The position numbers and the translations under genes are program-made. Below, piece by piece: positions 47,801-56,285 of a DNA stretch of 64,000 nucleotides. The notes under the pieces were generated by a model that worked only from the letters and a program-made list of their open reading frames with translations, was not told the DNA's origin and did not search any database. Origin of the DNA: Phyllobacterium sophorae (lineage in GTDB: Bacteria > Pseudomonadota > Alphaproteobacteria > Rhizobiales > Rhizobiaceae); assembly GCF_003010965.1 (NCBI RefSeq), contig NZ_PGGM01000002.1:310001-374000 (forward strand), read 5' to 3'. Each line of letters starts with the position of its first letter. Positions within the stretch are counted from its first letter, which is position 1.

Positions 47801-49852
47801 CGTCTGACCGATGCGGGAGTCGTTCGTCTGGATCGCCGCCTCGATGCTGGAACTGCGCAGGTCGATTGTGCGTGCATGTTCGTCGAGCGTTGCGCGAATC
47901 TTGGCATCAGTATCCGAGAAGGCGGCGTGCATGCCAGAGGTACGGTCTTCGATCGCTTTTGCGTGTTGTTCAAGCGCCGAGCCGATGCGGGCATCATTGT
48001 CGTCGAGGGCCGTACGCAGCCCGGCAGCGCGATCTTCGAGGGAGACAGTGTGGCCCTCGACAATCTGGCCGATGGCGGCGGTGCTGCTTTCGAGAATGGT
48101 TTTGAGATTTGCGGTGTGATCGCCAATCTGACCGGCCTGTTCGAGAATGAGCGAGGCGGCGCGATCCGTTTCACTCGACAGCGTGGCTGCCAGTGCCTCA
48201 CGGCTTTCAACCAGTCTGTCCGCAAAGGCTGCCGCATTGGTGGACAGCAGGCTGCCAACCGATTCCGACAGGCTCGACAGATCGTTGCCGATCTTGGCTT
48301 TGGTCTCGTCGACGATCCCGTCGATCGAGGCGCGGCCATCGGTGAAGGTCTTGGCGATATCGCGGGTGCGCTCGATCAGCTGTTCGTTGATCTGGCGTGC
48401 ACGGGCTTCAAGCGCCGAGTTGAGACGCTCTGTGCTTGTGTCCAGCGACTGCGCGCGTGTCTCGAACTCGGCAAGCAGCGAACGCCCGCGTTCGTTGATC
48501 GTCGTATCGAGGCCGGCAAGACGTGTGTCGAATTCGCCGACAAGGGTCTGGGTTGCGTCGCCGAGCAGCGAGAGCATGCTGTTGGTGCGGCCATCGAGTG
48601 TGTCGGCCAGTTTCAGCGTTACGGCGTCGGTCTGTTCGGACAGGGCAGCAATGCGCATTTCCAGAAGATTTGCAAAGGCTTCGCCGGAAGTGCTGATCTT
48701 ATGTGAAATGTCGTCGGAGCGCGTAACGATCGATTCGGAAATTGCCTGGCCGCTCTGGGTCAGGCGGTCGATGAGGGTCTCGCCCGACTGGCTGATCGAC
48801 ATCGTCAGGTTCGTCGAAGCACTGGAAAGGTTTTCGCGCAACGCATCACCGGCTTGCGACAGTTCATCCTTCAACTGTTCATGCGCACTCGATATCGAGG
48901 CGCGAACACGTTCGGCGTGGCCAATGACAGACTCGCGTTCACCGCCGAGCCGGTCGACCAGCGTCCGGATACGATACTCATTGTCCGTATAGACGCGTTC
49001 GAGCTGATTGACTTCGGTCTGGACAAGGGTTTCGAGTTCAACGGCGCGGGCGAGCGTGCGCTCGACACCCTCGCTCATCGCCGCAACTTCGCGGCGCACG
49101 GCTTGTCCCAGCGAGGCAACACGGTCCGAAGACAGCATTTCCGGTTCGGACAGACGCATGGCGGCTTCAGCCATGGAGCGCGCGGCATATTGCATTTCCT
49201 GAGCGCGGCGTACCATCAGGGCGAAAGCCCAGAACAGCATGATCGGCACAATGATGGCCGCGGCCAGTCCGATTGCATAAGGCGCTGCGGCGAAGTCCGA
49301 CAATGAGCGGATCGACCATAGCGAGGACCCGTAAAGTGCGTTGCCGAGGACAAGCACGCCGGCGGCCCAGAGGACGCTTATGATTGCGGTAACGAGACTA
49401 TAGGATCTTGGTGCCTGCACCGGGGCCGATGGACGCGAGGCTGATTTCGTCTGCAGCAGATCATCGTTTGCCGGCTTGAATGTCTGCGCCGGTATGGCCG
49501 GAGCCTTGGGTGGCGCGGGCGGTGCGGCGGGGATCGGATTTGCAGCCTTGATCTGAGGTTTTGGCGCGGGCAGGGGAACGGCAGCCGCCGCCGCAAGGGG
49601 CGCCTTGATTTCAGCCGCTTTCACAGGTTCCGGCTCTGAAGGAGCATTGTGCTTTTCGGCTGCGAGCTCCTGTGCTGCCTGTGAAATCTGGGCTTCCAGA
49701 TCGTTCAAGGACAAAAGATCGTCATCGATTGGGGACAAATCCATGTCCATCCCAAGCGTCGACTCGTCGAAATCAATTTCGAGAGCCTTTTCAAGAGCTT
49801 CCCCGAGTTCTTCTTCGGTCTTCGCTGCTTTGCTTTTAGGAGCTGTGGCCAT
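44885..49852 (-). CDS. GPR/RgsE-like polar-growth protein, giant membrane-anchored coiled coil
   Basis: 1655 residues. Order: acidic N terminus (1-75), Ala/Pro-rich linker (75-150), two membrane helices (about 151-174 and 192-214), then a helical periplasmic or cytoplasmic rod of about 1200 residues, a low-complexity Ala/Pro region (about 1480-1550), and a conserved C-terminal domain (about 1570-1655). Residues 601-1035 are fifteen tandem 29-residue repeats. This design matches apolipoprotein-like proteins of Rhizobiales such as Agrobacterium GROWTH POLE RING and Sinorhizobium RgsE, needed for unipolar growth; assignment is by architecture, not alignment. ATG 49852 begins the acidic motif; the frame extends ten codons further. 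Confidence 0.82.
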   Translation of the reverse strand: MATAPKSKAAKTEEELGEALEKALEIDFDESTLGMDMDLSPIDDDLLSLNDLEAQISQAAQELAAEKHNAPSEPEPVKAAEIKAPLAAAAAVPLPAPKPQIKAANPIPAAPPAPPKAPAIPAQTFKPANDDLLQTKSASRPSAPVQAPRSYSLVTAIISVLWAAGVLVLGNALYGSSLWSIRSLSDFAAAPYAIGLAAAIIVPIMLFWAFALMVRRAQEMQYAARSMAEAAMRLSEPEMLSSDRVASLGQAVRREVAAMSEGVERTLARAVELETLVQTEVNQLERVYTDNEYRIRTLVDRLGGERESVIGHAERVRASISSAHEQLKDELSQAGDALRENLSSASTNLTMSISQSGETLIDRLTQSGQAISESIVTRSDDISHKISTSGEAFANLLEMRIAALSEQTDAVTLKLADTLDGRTNSMLSLLGDATQTLVGEFDTRLAGLDTTINERGRSLLAEFETRAQSLDTSTERLNSALEARARQINEQLIERTRDIAKTFTDGRASIDGIVDETKAKIGNDLSSLSESVGSLLSTNAAAFADRLVESREALAATLSSETDRAASLILEQAGQIGDHTANLKTILESSTAAIGQIVEGHTVSLEDRAAGLRTALDDNDARIGSALEQHAKAIEDRTSGMHAAFSDTDAKIRATLDEHARTIDLRSSSIEAAIQTNDSRIGQTLDAHAKIIDDRTSGMRAAFVDTHSKIAQTLDQHAKSLDERNQEIQQALSSSDIKLGETLSAHTQAIDARNAEIQSTLLNSGARIDDTLGGFIDSVDDRTNRIESALTSSDARIGDVLATHASAIEERTAGIGQALIDSDARISDVLASHASSIEDRTAGIEQALVNSDARISQTLATHASSLDERTAGIQSALENTHARIGETLAQHAHDIEERTSGIRSVLDTSNSQIGDTLASHIGALEERAAAIRATLSDSDTRIGDTLNAHASVLDDRIAGIRAAMEQGNAAIGQTLDNQASAISDRTVALQAVLQDSAEVLAKAFESHGGTIDERTTTMQDALAMGVDNVRKSLEQSASVVARTLRDKITEAASSLTGEAQKAGEALDGHGEAFSQRMNESLAQTEQRLGERAREAAANLEALEARFSAATDSTASKLAESTRELNEVLAARSQEIIGILDNTAQPLVDSLADNGRTLASQLVEATTAATERLRVENAALINAIASRTAETITAVQAAKAGLTDDVSNLIDRLSASNAKLGELIDMATKNLGDIDGRLLDTTTAFAENATKAAESFETSTRLIDGNLGKLSELSGSTLTDIAAIAKRFDEHGRMLNSASELINASQSNLASTFDERQEALQNLAAGLVAKSEGIEKTMRSFESLVSSAFDRAEGRASQTTEQIRNSISEVVEQASQKFATATDEIRRSSAAIRAELEETRSELQRGVMDMPEEAKQSTAQMRKAVSEQINALKELSEIVQKSGRLTDVGEARAARAAAPARTAAVAAQPQRSEPATAPRATTAQAPAAPAMRGSIDVRGTAAQAQRPAGNGWVSDLLRRASSDEAQSDPKAKSPETGARSPGQVVESLNSLSIDITRAIDHEASVELWQRYRAGERNVFTRRLYTLKGQQTFDEIKRKYTADSEFRRAVDRYMDDFERLLEDVSRNDRDNVMTQNYLTSDTGKVYTMLAHASNRLR
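46748..48052 (-). repeat. Fifteen tandem 87-bp (29-residue) repeats
   Basis: Exactly fifteen contiguous units of 29 residues with no insertions, of the form HAxxIxxRTxGIxxALxxSDxRIGxTLxx. Most units begin His-Ala; the sixth and thirteenth do not. The DNA copies are diverged, so the period is kept by selection on the protein. Confidence 0.9.
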
Positions 49853-50235
49853 GTTTACCTCACAATATTGGGCGGTGACCACATGTGGAGCTCACCGCGC
49901 CATACTCATTACGCCGCTACTGTATCGTACTGGCACATGGCTTGGAAAGAAACAATGGATTCGGGAAATGCTTAAAAGTTTAAACACAAGGTTAATTTTT
50001 GCGCGTGACCCAAAAAATCGCTTGTTTGATTTTTTGACGCCCGCTGCGTCCTTGGTGAGGCCCAGGAACCAGCGGCACAGTATGATCGAATGAAATTTCA
50101 CAGGAAAATCAAAATTTACCGAACGTTCACCATAAGTGCCTGTTTTTACACCGCGACTGCCACGTTTTAACCTTGAATCATCGGCATTTGAATAAACTCG
50201 TTAGTTCATTTGTAAATGCGTTGAGGAGAGTAAAA
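49853..50235. other. Divergent intergenic region between the giant coiled-coil gene and the Hpt-like gene
   Basis: 383 bp, AT-rich in the middle, no supported gene. It holds an A/T-rich 8-bp hairpin (50012-50019 with 50028-50035) ending in a T run, odd for a region that should contain only two promoters. A TTAA-N8-TTAA pair (about 49978-49994) resembles half of a CtrA box but spacing is off by one. Confidence 0.45.
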
Positions 50236-50604
50236 ATGGCACAGCAAGCATCGATGGCCTTCGCGCTGCCGGGAGGCGAAAAATCGAAGCCATCGCGAAA
50301 GCGCCCCATCGATCTCGTTCATCTCACACGCGAGACCTTTGGCAACAGAGCCCTCGAAATCGAAATTCTCAGCCTCTTCTCGCGTCAGACATGCGGTATC
50401 GTTGACCGGCTCGCTCAGGCCAATCCGGACGAGCGCGTCCGTCTCGCCAGATCGTTGAAGGGATCGGCCCGGGCTATCGGCGCTTTCGGTGTCGCAGAGC
50501 TGGCGGAGGCGATCGAGCAGGCGCCATCCGATTCCCGAAAGGTCAAGGACCTGCGCCCGGTCGTTGACGATGTCCGTGATTATATAGCGGCAATTACCCG
50601 GTAA
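50236..50604 (+). CDS. Hpt-domain-like protein lacking the phosphoacceptor histidine
   Basis: 122-residue protein: a basic disordered start, then one four-helix Hpt-like domain (about 35-122). The motif that is normally AHxLKGxARAIGA reads ARSLKGSARAIGA: the His is replaced by Arg72. It therefore should not carry phosphate as a normal Hpt and may bind response regulators or kinases without transfer, or may be decaying. The start at 50236 has a perfect AGGAG site, arguing it is expressed. An in-frame start 63 bases upstream is less likely. Confidence 0.75.
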   Translation: MAQQASMAFALPGGEKSKPSRKRPIDLVHLTRETFGNRALEIEILSLFSRQTCGIVDRLAQANPDERVRLARSLKGSARAIGAFGVAELAEAIEQAPSDSRKVKDLRPVVDDVRDYIAAITR

Positions 50605-50739
50605 CGTTCCTGGCCAGCAAGCTCGCCGCTTTCCGGGGAAGGGTGGAACCGTCATCGTAAGGCTGCGTCAGGGAGTACAATTGACTTCCCTGTCCGAATC
50701 CCTATGTCAGCGGTAACTTTCCTGCTTGGGGCATTTTTT

Positions 50740-51060
50740 ATGGCAAAGATCACGTTTGTCACTTTCGATGGCGCGCGAATTGAGGCGAACGCCGAAAACG
50801 GCTCGACCGTGATGGAAAACGCCATCCGCAATGCGGTCCCGGGTATCGATGCGGAGTGCGGCGGCGCTTGCGCCTGCGCCACATGCCATGTCTATGTCGA
50901 TGAAGATTGGACTTCCACGACGGGGGAGCCCGAAGCCATGGAAGAGGACATGCTGGATTTCGCCTACGATGTTCGCCCTAACTCCCGCTTGTCCTGCCAG
51001 ATTCGGGTTTCAGACGATCTGGATGGTTTGGTTGTGCATGTGCCGGAACGCCAGGCCTGA
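50740..51060 (+). CDS. [2Fe-2S] ferredoxin, adrenodoxin type
   Basis: 106-residue electron carrier. Cluster ligands are in [14 protein letters not shown] (CxxxxxCxxC, about residues 39-48) with the fourth Cys in LSCQI (about 86). Adrenodoxin-type ferredoxins serve iron-sulfur cluster assembly or monooxygenases. The reductase gene lies 215 bp downstream on the same strand and probably supplies its electrons. The start at 50740 begins the family sequence ([11 protein letters not shown]); the frame opens 12 codons earlier. Confidence 0.93.
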   Translation: MAKITFVTFDGARIEANAENGSTVMENAIRNAVPGIDAECGGACACATCHVYVDEDWTSTTGEPEAMEEDMLDFAYDVRPNSRLSCQIRVSDDLDGLVVHVPERQA

Positions 51061-51224
51061 TTGGACGGCTGTTTTTTTCTCATCCACCGATTAGAATAAC
51101 TGCCATGCCCGCCGTTTTGGTGTCACGGCAAAGCGCATTCTCTTGACCTCGACGAATGCAGTCGTTACGCGCTGTGCAGCCCGTGCGTATCCAGACCAGA
51201 AAGGCGCTGACGCACCAGCCATAA

Positions 51225-52301
<1,077 letters not shown>

Positions 52302-52302
52302 A

Positions 52303-52323
52303 GACCCATTGTGGAAATGGGTC
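52303..52323 (+). terminator. Hairpin at the end of the reductase gene
   Basis: Perfect 8-bp stem (52303-52310 with 52316-52323), 5-base loop, beginning two bases after the stop codon. No T run follows. It may end transcription partly from either side. Confidence 0.4.
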
Positions 52324-52392
52324 GATGAACCATCTGGCGCGGTTCGAGAACCGGAAGCGCAGAAAATCGCATGAGATGTCCATCAGGATGCA

Positions 52393-53010
52393 TCAAGGAT
52401 TTTTGCCGAATTCGCGAATAATCCGGTAGGTAAGAAGCCGCCCAAAACGATCTTCGAAATTTTTTGCCTCGACGCGGTCGAACTGGACTTGAGCGAGGTC
52501 GTGCTGCAGCATCAGTTTGACCGTCAGGGCATCGATATCGGCCTTCAAGGTGGGGCAATCGCTGCGCCAGGGGAGCGCCTTGAGCCGGCGCTCCATATCC
52601 CCGGCTGCAGTACGGGCAATGGAGATATGACTTTCCTCGTGCCGCTTGATATCTGACGACAGCGTGTCCCATACCATGGCGAGGTCCGGCTTGGCTGTCC
52701 GGCGCTGCTTCCACCGCGGCAGATATACCTGCGCATGGACCGTGATGCTGGCTTCGACGACACGGCAGCTGCTGCCATCCGAACCGTACTTGATCCGGTT
52801 GGTGAGACGCATCCTCGTCATGCCGGGATGGCGTTGCCCCGTCTTTTGCAACAACGGTCCGCGTCGGTACAATTCGCGGTCGAGATCTGCGGCGGTGCGG
52901 CCATTCAAGGAAAAATATTCGTATTTTCGCAAGACTGTTGCCGCGTCGGCGGCCGGCGCGGCCAAGAAAAGCGCCATACCGAGTGACACAGCTTTGGCTA
53001 GAGTATGCAT
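52393..53010 (-). CDS. DUF922 family exported zinc-protease-like protein
   Basis: 205 residues with a signal peptide (about 1-24, ending ADAAT). The DUF922 region carries an HEESH metal-protease motif (HExxH, about residue 133) after WDTLSSDIKRHEE. DUF922 proteins are predicted secreted zinc proteases; substrates are unknown. The start at 53010 has AAGGGA upstream. A second, longer frame over the same DNA is a shadow. Confidence 0.82.
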   Translation of the reverse strand: MHTLAKAVSLGMALFLAAPAADAATVLRKYEYFSLNGRTAADLDRELYRRGPLLQKTGQRHPGMTRMRLTNRIKYGSDGSSCRVVEASITVHAQVYLPRWKQRRTAKPDLAMVWDTLSSDIKRHEESHISIARTAAGDMERRLKALPWRSDCPTLKADIDALTVKLMLQHDLAQVQFDRVEAKNFEDRFGRLLTYRIIREFGKNP

Positions 53011-53140
53011 GTAGATTTCCCTTCTCAGCCAAGTCTGCCTGATCCTGACCCTATCGTCAAAAACATTGCTGATGAATTGACGTTACGCTCGTTCTGATCA
53101 AAAACAGGACAAGGATTTGTGAAGTTCAAGGAGCGCGCCG

Positions 53141-53980
53141 ATGCAACGGGAATGGAAACTGGCACATGGCCGGTCTCTGACTTTGGGGAACGAAGCGCTC
53201 ATCATGGGAGTCCTGAATGTCACGCCTGACTCCTTTTCCGATGGCGGCGTTCACTATTCGTTGAGTCACGCGCTGGACGGCGCGCGCAAGATGATCGCCG
53301 AGGGCGCATCCATCATTGATGTCGGCGGCGAGTCGACGCGCCCTGGTGCGACGCGCGTTGAGCCGGCCGTCGAGCAATCCCGCGTGCTGCCGGTGATCGA
53401 AGCGCTGGTGAAAGAGACGGATATTATAATATCCGTCGATACCTATCGCGAAGAGACCGCTCGCCTCGCCGTTGCCGCCGGTGCTCACATTGTAAACGAC
53501 GTCTGGGGCGTTCAGCGCGAGCCGGCTATTGCCGATCTCGCCGTCGAAACCGGTGCTGGCCTTGTCATTATGCATACTGGACGCGAGCGGGAGCGTGATC
53601 CGGATGTCATTGCCGATCAGTTCGCGTTCCTCAACCGGTCGCTCGAAATTGCCAAGGTCGCTGGTGTCTCACGCGACCAGATTGTGCTCGATCCGGGGTT
53701 CGGATTTGCCAAGGACACAGCGGAAAACATCGCCCTGATGGACCGCTTCTCTGAACTTTTGGCCTTCGGCTATCCGTTCCTCGTTGGCACTTCGCGCAAA
53801 CGCTTCCTCGGCGCAACGTCGGGCGGAGAGGCCGAGCAGCGCGATGTCGCGACCTCCGCCTCGTCGGCGATCTTGAGGCTCGGGGGTGCGGACATTTTCC
53901 GCGTGCATGATGTTGCGATGAACCGGAGCGCTCTGGCACTGGCGGACGCCATGCTGAACGCGCGCCGCCGGCGAAGTTGA
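53141..53980 (+). CDS. folP: Dihydropteroate synthase
   Basis: 279-residue folate enzyme condensing 4-aminobenzoate with hydroxymethyl-dihydropterin pyrophosphate. MGVLNVTPDSFSDGG (about 22-36) and IDVGGESTRPGA (about 60-71) are the two DHPS signatures; GTSRKRFLG is the pterin-binding C-terminal segment. It is the sulfonamide target. AAGGAG site before the ATG. folK follows immediately; the folB gene usual between them in related genomes is absent here. Confidence 0.95.
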   Translation: MQREWKLAHGRSLTLGNEALIMGVLNVTPDSFSDGGVHYSLSHALDGARKMIAEGASIIDVGGESTRPGATRVEPAVEQSRVLPVIEALVKETDIIISVDTYREETARLAVAAGAHIVNDVWGVQREPAIADLAVETGAGLVIMHTGRERERDPDVIADQFAFLNRSLEIAKVAGVSRDQIVLDPGFGFAKDTAENIALMDRFSELLAFGYPFLVGTSRKRFLGATSGGEAEQRDVATSASSAILRLGGADIFRVHDVAMNRSALALADAMLNARRRRS

Positions 53981-53982
53981 GC

Positions 53983-54498
53983 ATGCCGATGCGCAAGGCC
54001 TGGCTGGGGCTTGGTGGCAATATCGGCGATCCGGTGGCGTCCATGGGACAAGCCCTGCGCGCATTGGACAGCCGAAATGATACGAACGTCCGTGCGGTAT
54101 CTCCCGTTTACAAGACCCCGCCATGGGGCAAGACCGATCAGGCCTGGTTTCACAATGCCTGTGCCGAAGTTGAGACCGCGCTTGAACCGGAGGCATTGCT
54201 TGCCAGCTGCCTCGATATCGAAGCGCGCATGAAGCGCCAGCGCCTCGAGCGCTGGGGTCCGCGCATCATCGACATCGATGTCCTTGCCTGTGAAGGCATG
54301 GACAAGTTTGAAAGCCCGACACTGACACTGCCGCACCCGCGCATGACCGAACGTGCCTTCGTGCTGGTCCCGCTCGCCGATATCGCACCGGAATTAATGG
54401 TAAGCGGCAGGCCGGTCGCCGCATGGCGCGAGCTATGCGATAAGACCGGCATGACAAAAGCCAGCAGCGACGGGGGCTGGTGGCGTCAGACAGATTAA
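53983..54498 (+). CDS. folK: 2-amino-4-hydroxy-6-hydroxymethyldihydropteridine pyrophosphokinase
   Basis: 171-residue HPPK, adding pyrophosphate from ATP to hydroxymethyl-dihydropterin, one step before FolP. Motifs: LGLGGNIGDP (about 5-14), PPWGKTDQAWFHNAC (about 43-57), and the family signature RWGPRIIDIDVLACEG (about 86-101) with metal-binding Asp pair, then LPHPRMTERAFVL. Starts at ATG 53983 (also 53989), two bases after the folP stop; a TTG at 53977 would overlap it. Confidence 0.94.
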   Translation: MPMRKAWLGLGGNIGDPVASMGQALRALDSRNDTNVRAVSPVYKTPPWGKTDQAWFHNACAEVETALEPEALLASCLDIEARMKRQRLERWGPRIIDIDVLACEGMDKFESPTLTLPHPRMTERAFVLVPLADIAPELMVSGRPVAAWRELCDKTGMTKASSDGGWWRQTD

Positions 54499-54541
54499 TG
54501 GAAAAAAGGCCCGGTAACGTTGCACTGCGGACCATTTATGC

Positions 54542-55078
54542 TCAGTTTTTGGCGATGCTGCCGACCGCCGTCTGGTCAACGCGCTTCAAGGACATGCCGA
54601 CAACCGGAATGAGTTGATCTTCCAGCCGCACGGAAATGGTGACGTTCATCGTGTTGTCGCTGGTGAACTTCGCCTGCATGGCGCCATTGAGTTGCTTGCG
54701 GCTGATTGACAGGACCACCTTGTCGCCGGAGACATTTCCGCCGGTGATGTCGAGGCCCTTGCCAGCCGAGCCATCGAGGAAACTGCCCTTGTAGCTATTG
54801 CCTGCCCGGACGATCGTTGCCCGCATCGGCTGATTGAAGATGCCAACGCGGCAGCTGCCATCGAGCGTCATGCCGGCTTTCTCTCCGGGTGTCGTGCCAT
54901 CAAGGGTGCAGGTGAACTTGGTGCCTTTGTATTTGCCGGCAACAATCTCGCCCGGCCCCACCCATTGGCCTTCAACGGTCTGGAAAAACTCGGCATCCTT
55001 ATCCTTGGCTTGCGCCGGCAACGCCAGAAGCGCGCAGGCGAACAGGGACAGGGTAGCGGCTGCTGCGCTTCTTTTCAT
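54542..55078 (-). CDS. Exported protein of unknown function
   Basis: 178-residue protein with a signal peptide cleaved near residue 25 (AQA-KDKDA). The mature part alternates beta strands and glycines (VEGQWVGPGEIVAGKYKGTKFTCTLDG) with a single pair of Cys (TCTLDG and GSCRVG) that could form a disulfide. The pattern suggests a small beta-barrel or lipocalin-like domain, but I recognise no family. ATG 55078 rather than the TTG at 55084. Convergent with folK. Confidence 0.75.
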   Translation of the reverse strand: MKRSAAAATLSLFACALLALPAQAKDKDAEFFQTVEGQWVGPGEIVAGKYKGTKFTCTLDGTTPGEKAGMTLDGSCRVGIFNQPMRATIVRAGNSYKGSFLDGSAGKGLDITGGNVSGDKVVLSISRKQLNGAMQAKFTSDNTMNVTISVRLEDQLIPVVGMSLKRVDQTAVGSIAKN

Positions 55079-55211
55079 CGACAAGACTCAACACAAATCA
55101 TTGGAATGGCACTGGTCCGATCATCGTCCGGAATGGTTAACGGATAGTTGTCATCCACAGAAAACTTGGCTTGACGGAAATTGCAACCCCAAGAGGTCGG
55201 TAAAGCGACGC

Positions 55212-56285
55212 CTATGGCTTTCTTGCACCACCAATGCGTGCCAGATCCCCGATGAAATCGCCAATGCTCGGGCGTCGTTCCGCATTGAAGGGAAAAGGCC
55301 GCACCAGATCCATGGCTGAAATGCCGATGCGTGCCGTCATCAAGCCATTGATGACGCCTTCGCCCAGCCGCGCCGATAGTTTCGCGGCAAGGCCGTGTCC
55401 CACGAGCTGCTGGATGATGCTGTCGCCCATCGCCACCGTGCCCGTGACAGCCAGATGCGCTATCACATTGCGCGTGAGCTTGAGGAAGCCGAGCGTTCCG
55501 GGCCGTCCGCCATAGAGTTCGGAGAGACGGCGGATGAGGCGTGCCGACTCGAACACCACGTAGCCGATATCGACCAGCGCGCGGGGGCTGACCGCCGTCA
55601 CGATTGAAACGCGCTTCGAGGCGGCGAGGATCATATCGCGCGCCTGCCGGTCAAGCGGGCGCAGCAGTTCGGTCTCGCTGAGCCGGATCAGATCGCGGCC
55701 GTCTATGACATCGTCGCGCAGATCATGAAGGAGTGCCCGGCCCTTGGCCGTCGCGGGGAGGGCTTCCGCAATCGAGACAAGTTTGCCGACGGCAGCTTTG
55801 GCGGCCCGCACATCATTGTCGGCGGCGGCCTTGGCGGCCTCGTCGCGCAGGTTCTGAACTGAGGCGAGACGGCGCAGTGCGAACGCTTCCCTCAGCACGA
55901 TGGCCATCAGGGCAAAGGCGGCGACAGCGCTGACGCCGAGCGCGACCCAGCCGAGCCACGGCACGCGCTCGAACAGCGTGCGGATGAGGTTGTCGGCCCA
56001 AAGGCCGAGCGCCAGCGATACCAGCACGCCAAGCGTAACAGTCAACAGGGAGGCAAAGGAGAAGCGCCGTTTTTGGGCGATAGCTGGTGGCGGGGTCAGC
56101 CCGTCCAGTTCGTCAGCCGTGGCGGTGTCCGGATCGAATACATCGACCGCTGCCGGCGTGATAACTGCGGTATCCTTGATCGCGGCCGGCTTGCGCTGCT
56201 GTATCGATGTGGCCTTGCGCGGCGCTTCGGCCGGTTCCTGCGGCTCCAGGCGAAAGGAGGCGGGTCTGCGAGGATGATCCGTCAT
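55212..56285 (-). CDS. TIGR01620/YcjF family membrane protein
   Basis: 357 residues: disordered N terminus (1-85), two membrane helices (about 95-115 and 122-145), then a long helical cytoplasmic part with the conserved DUF697-like segment MILAASKRVSIVTAVSPRALVDIGYVVFESARLIRRLSELYGG. The family accompanies YcjX and, in enterobacteria, the phage-shock regulon; function unknown. It overlaps the YcjX homologue by 4 bp (ATGA). Confidence 0.88.
   Translation of the reverse strand: MTDHPRRPASFRLEPQEPAEAPRKATSIQQRKPAAIKDTAVITPAAVDVFDPDTATADELDGLTPPPAIAQKRRFSFASLLTVTLGVLVSLALGLWADNLIRTLFERVPWLGWVALGVSAVAAFALMAIVLREAFALRRLASVQNLRDEAAKAAADNDVRAAKAAVGKLVSIAEALPATAKGRALLHDLRDDVIDGRDLIRLSETELLRPLDRQARDMILAASKRVSIVTAVSPRALVDIGYVVFESARLIRRLSELYGGRPGTLGFLKLTRNVIAHLAVTGTVAMGDSIIQQLVGHGLAAKLSARLGEGVINGLMTARIGISAMDLVRPFPFNAERRPSIGDFIGDLARIGGARKP

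Noticed and set aside
46604-48706. 700-codon plus-strand open frame inside the giant coiled-coil gene
   Set aside because: It mirrors the 87-bp repeats of the real gene on the other strand; its Cys- and Arg-rich translation has no family resemblance.
49978-49994. Possible CtrA-binding site upstream of the polar-growth gene
   Set aside because: The half sites are separated by eight bases, not the seven of the TTAA-N7-TTAA consensus, and AT-rich DNA makes such matches common.
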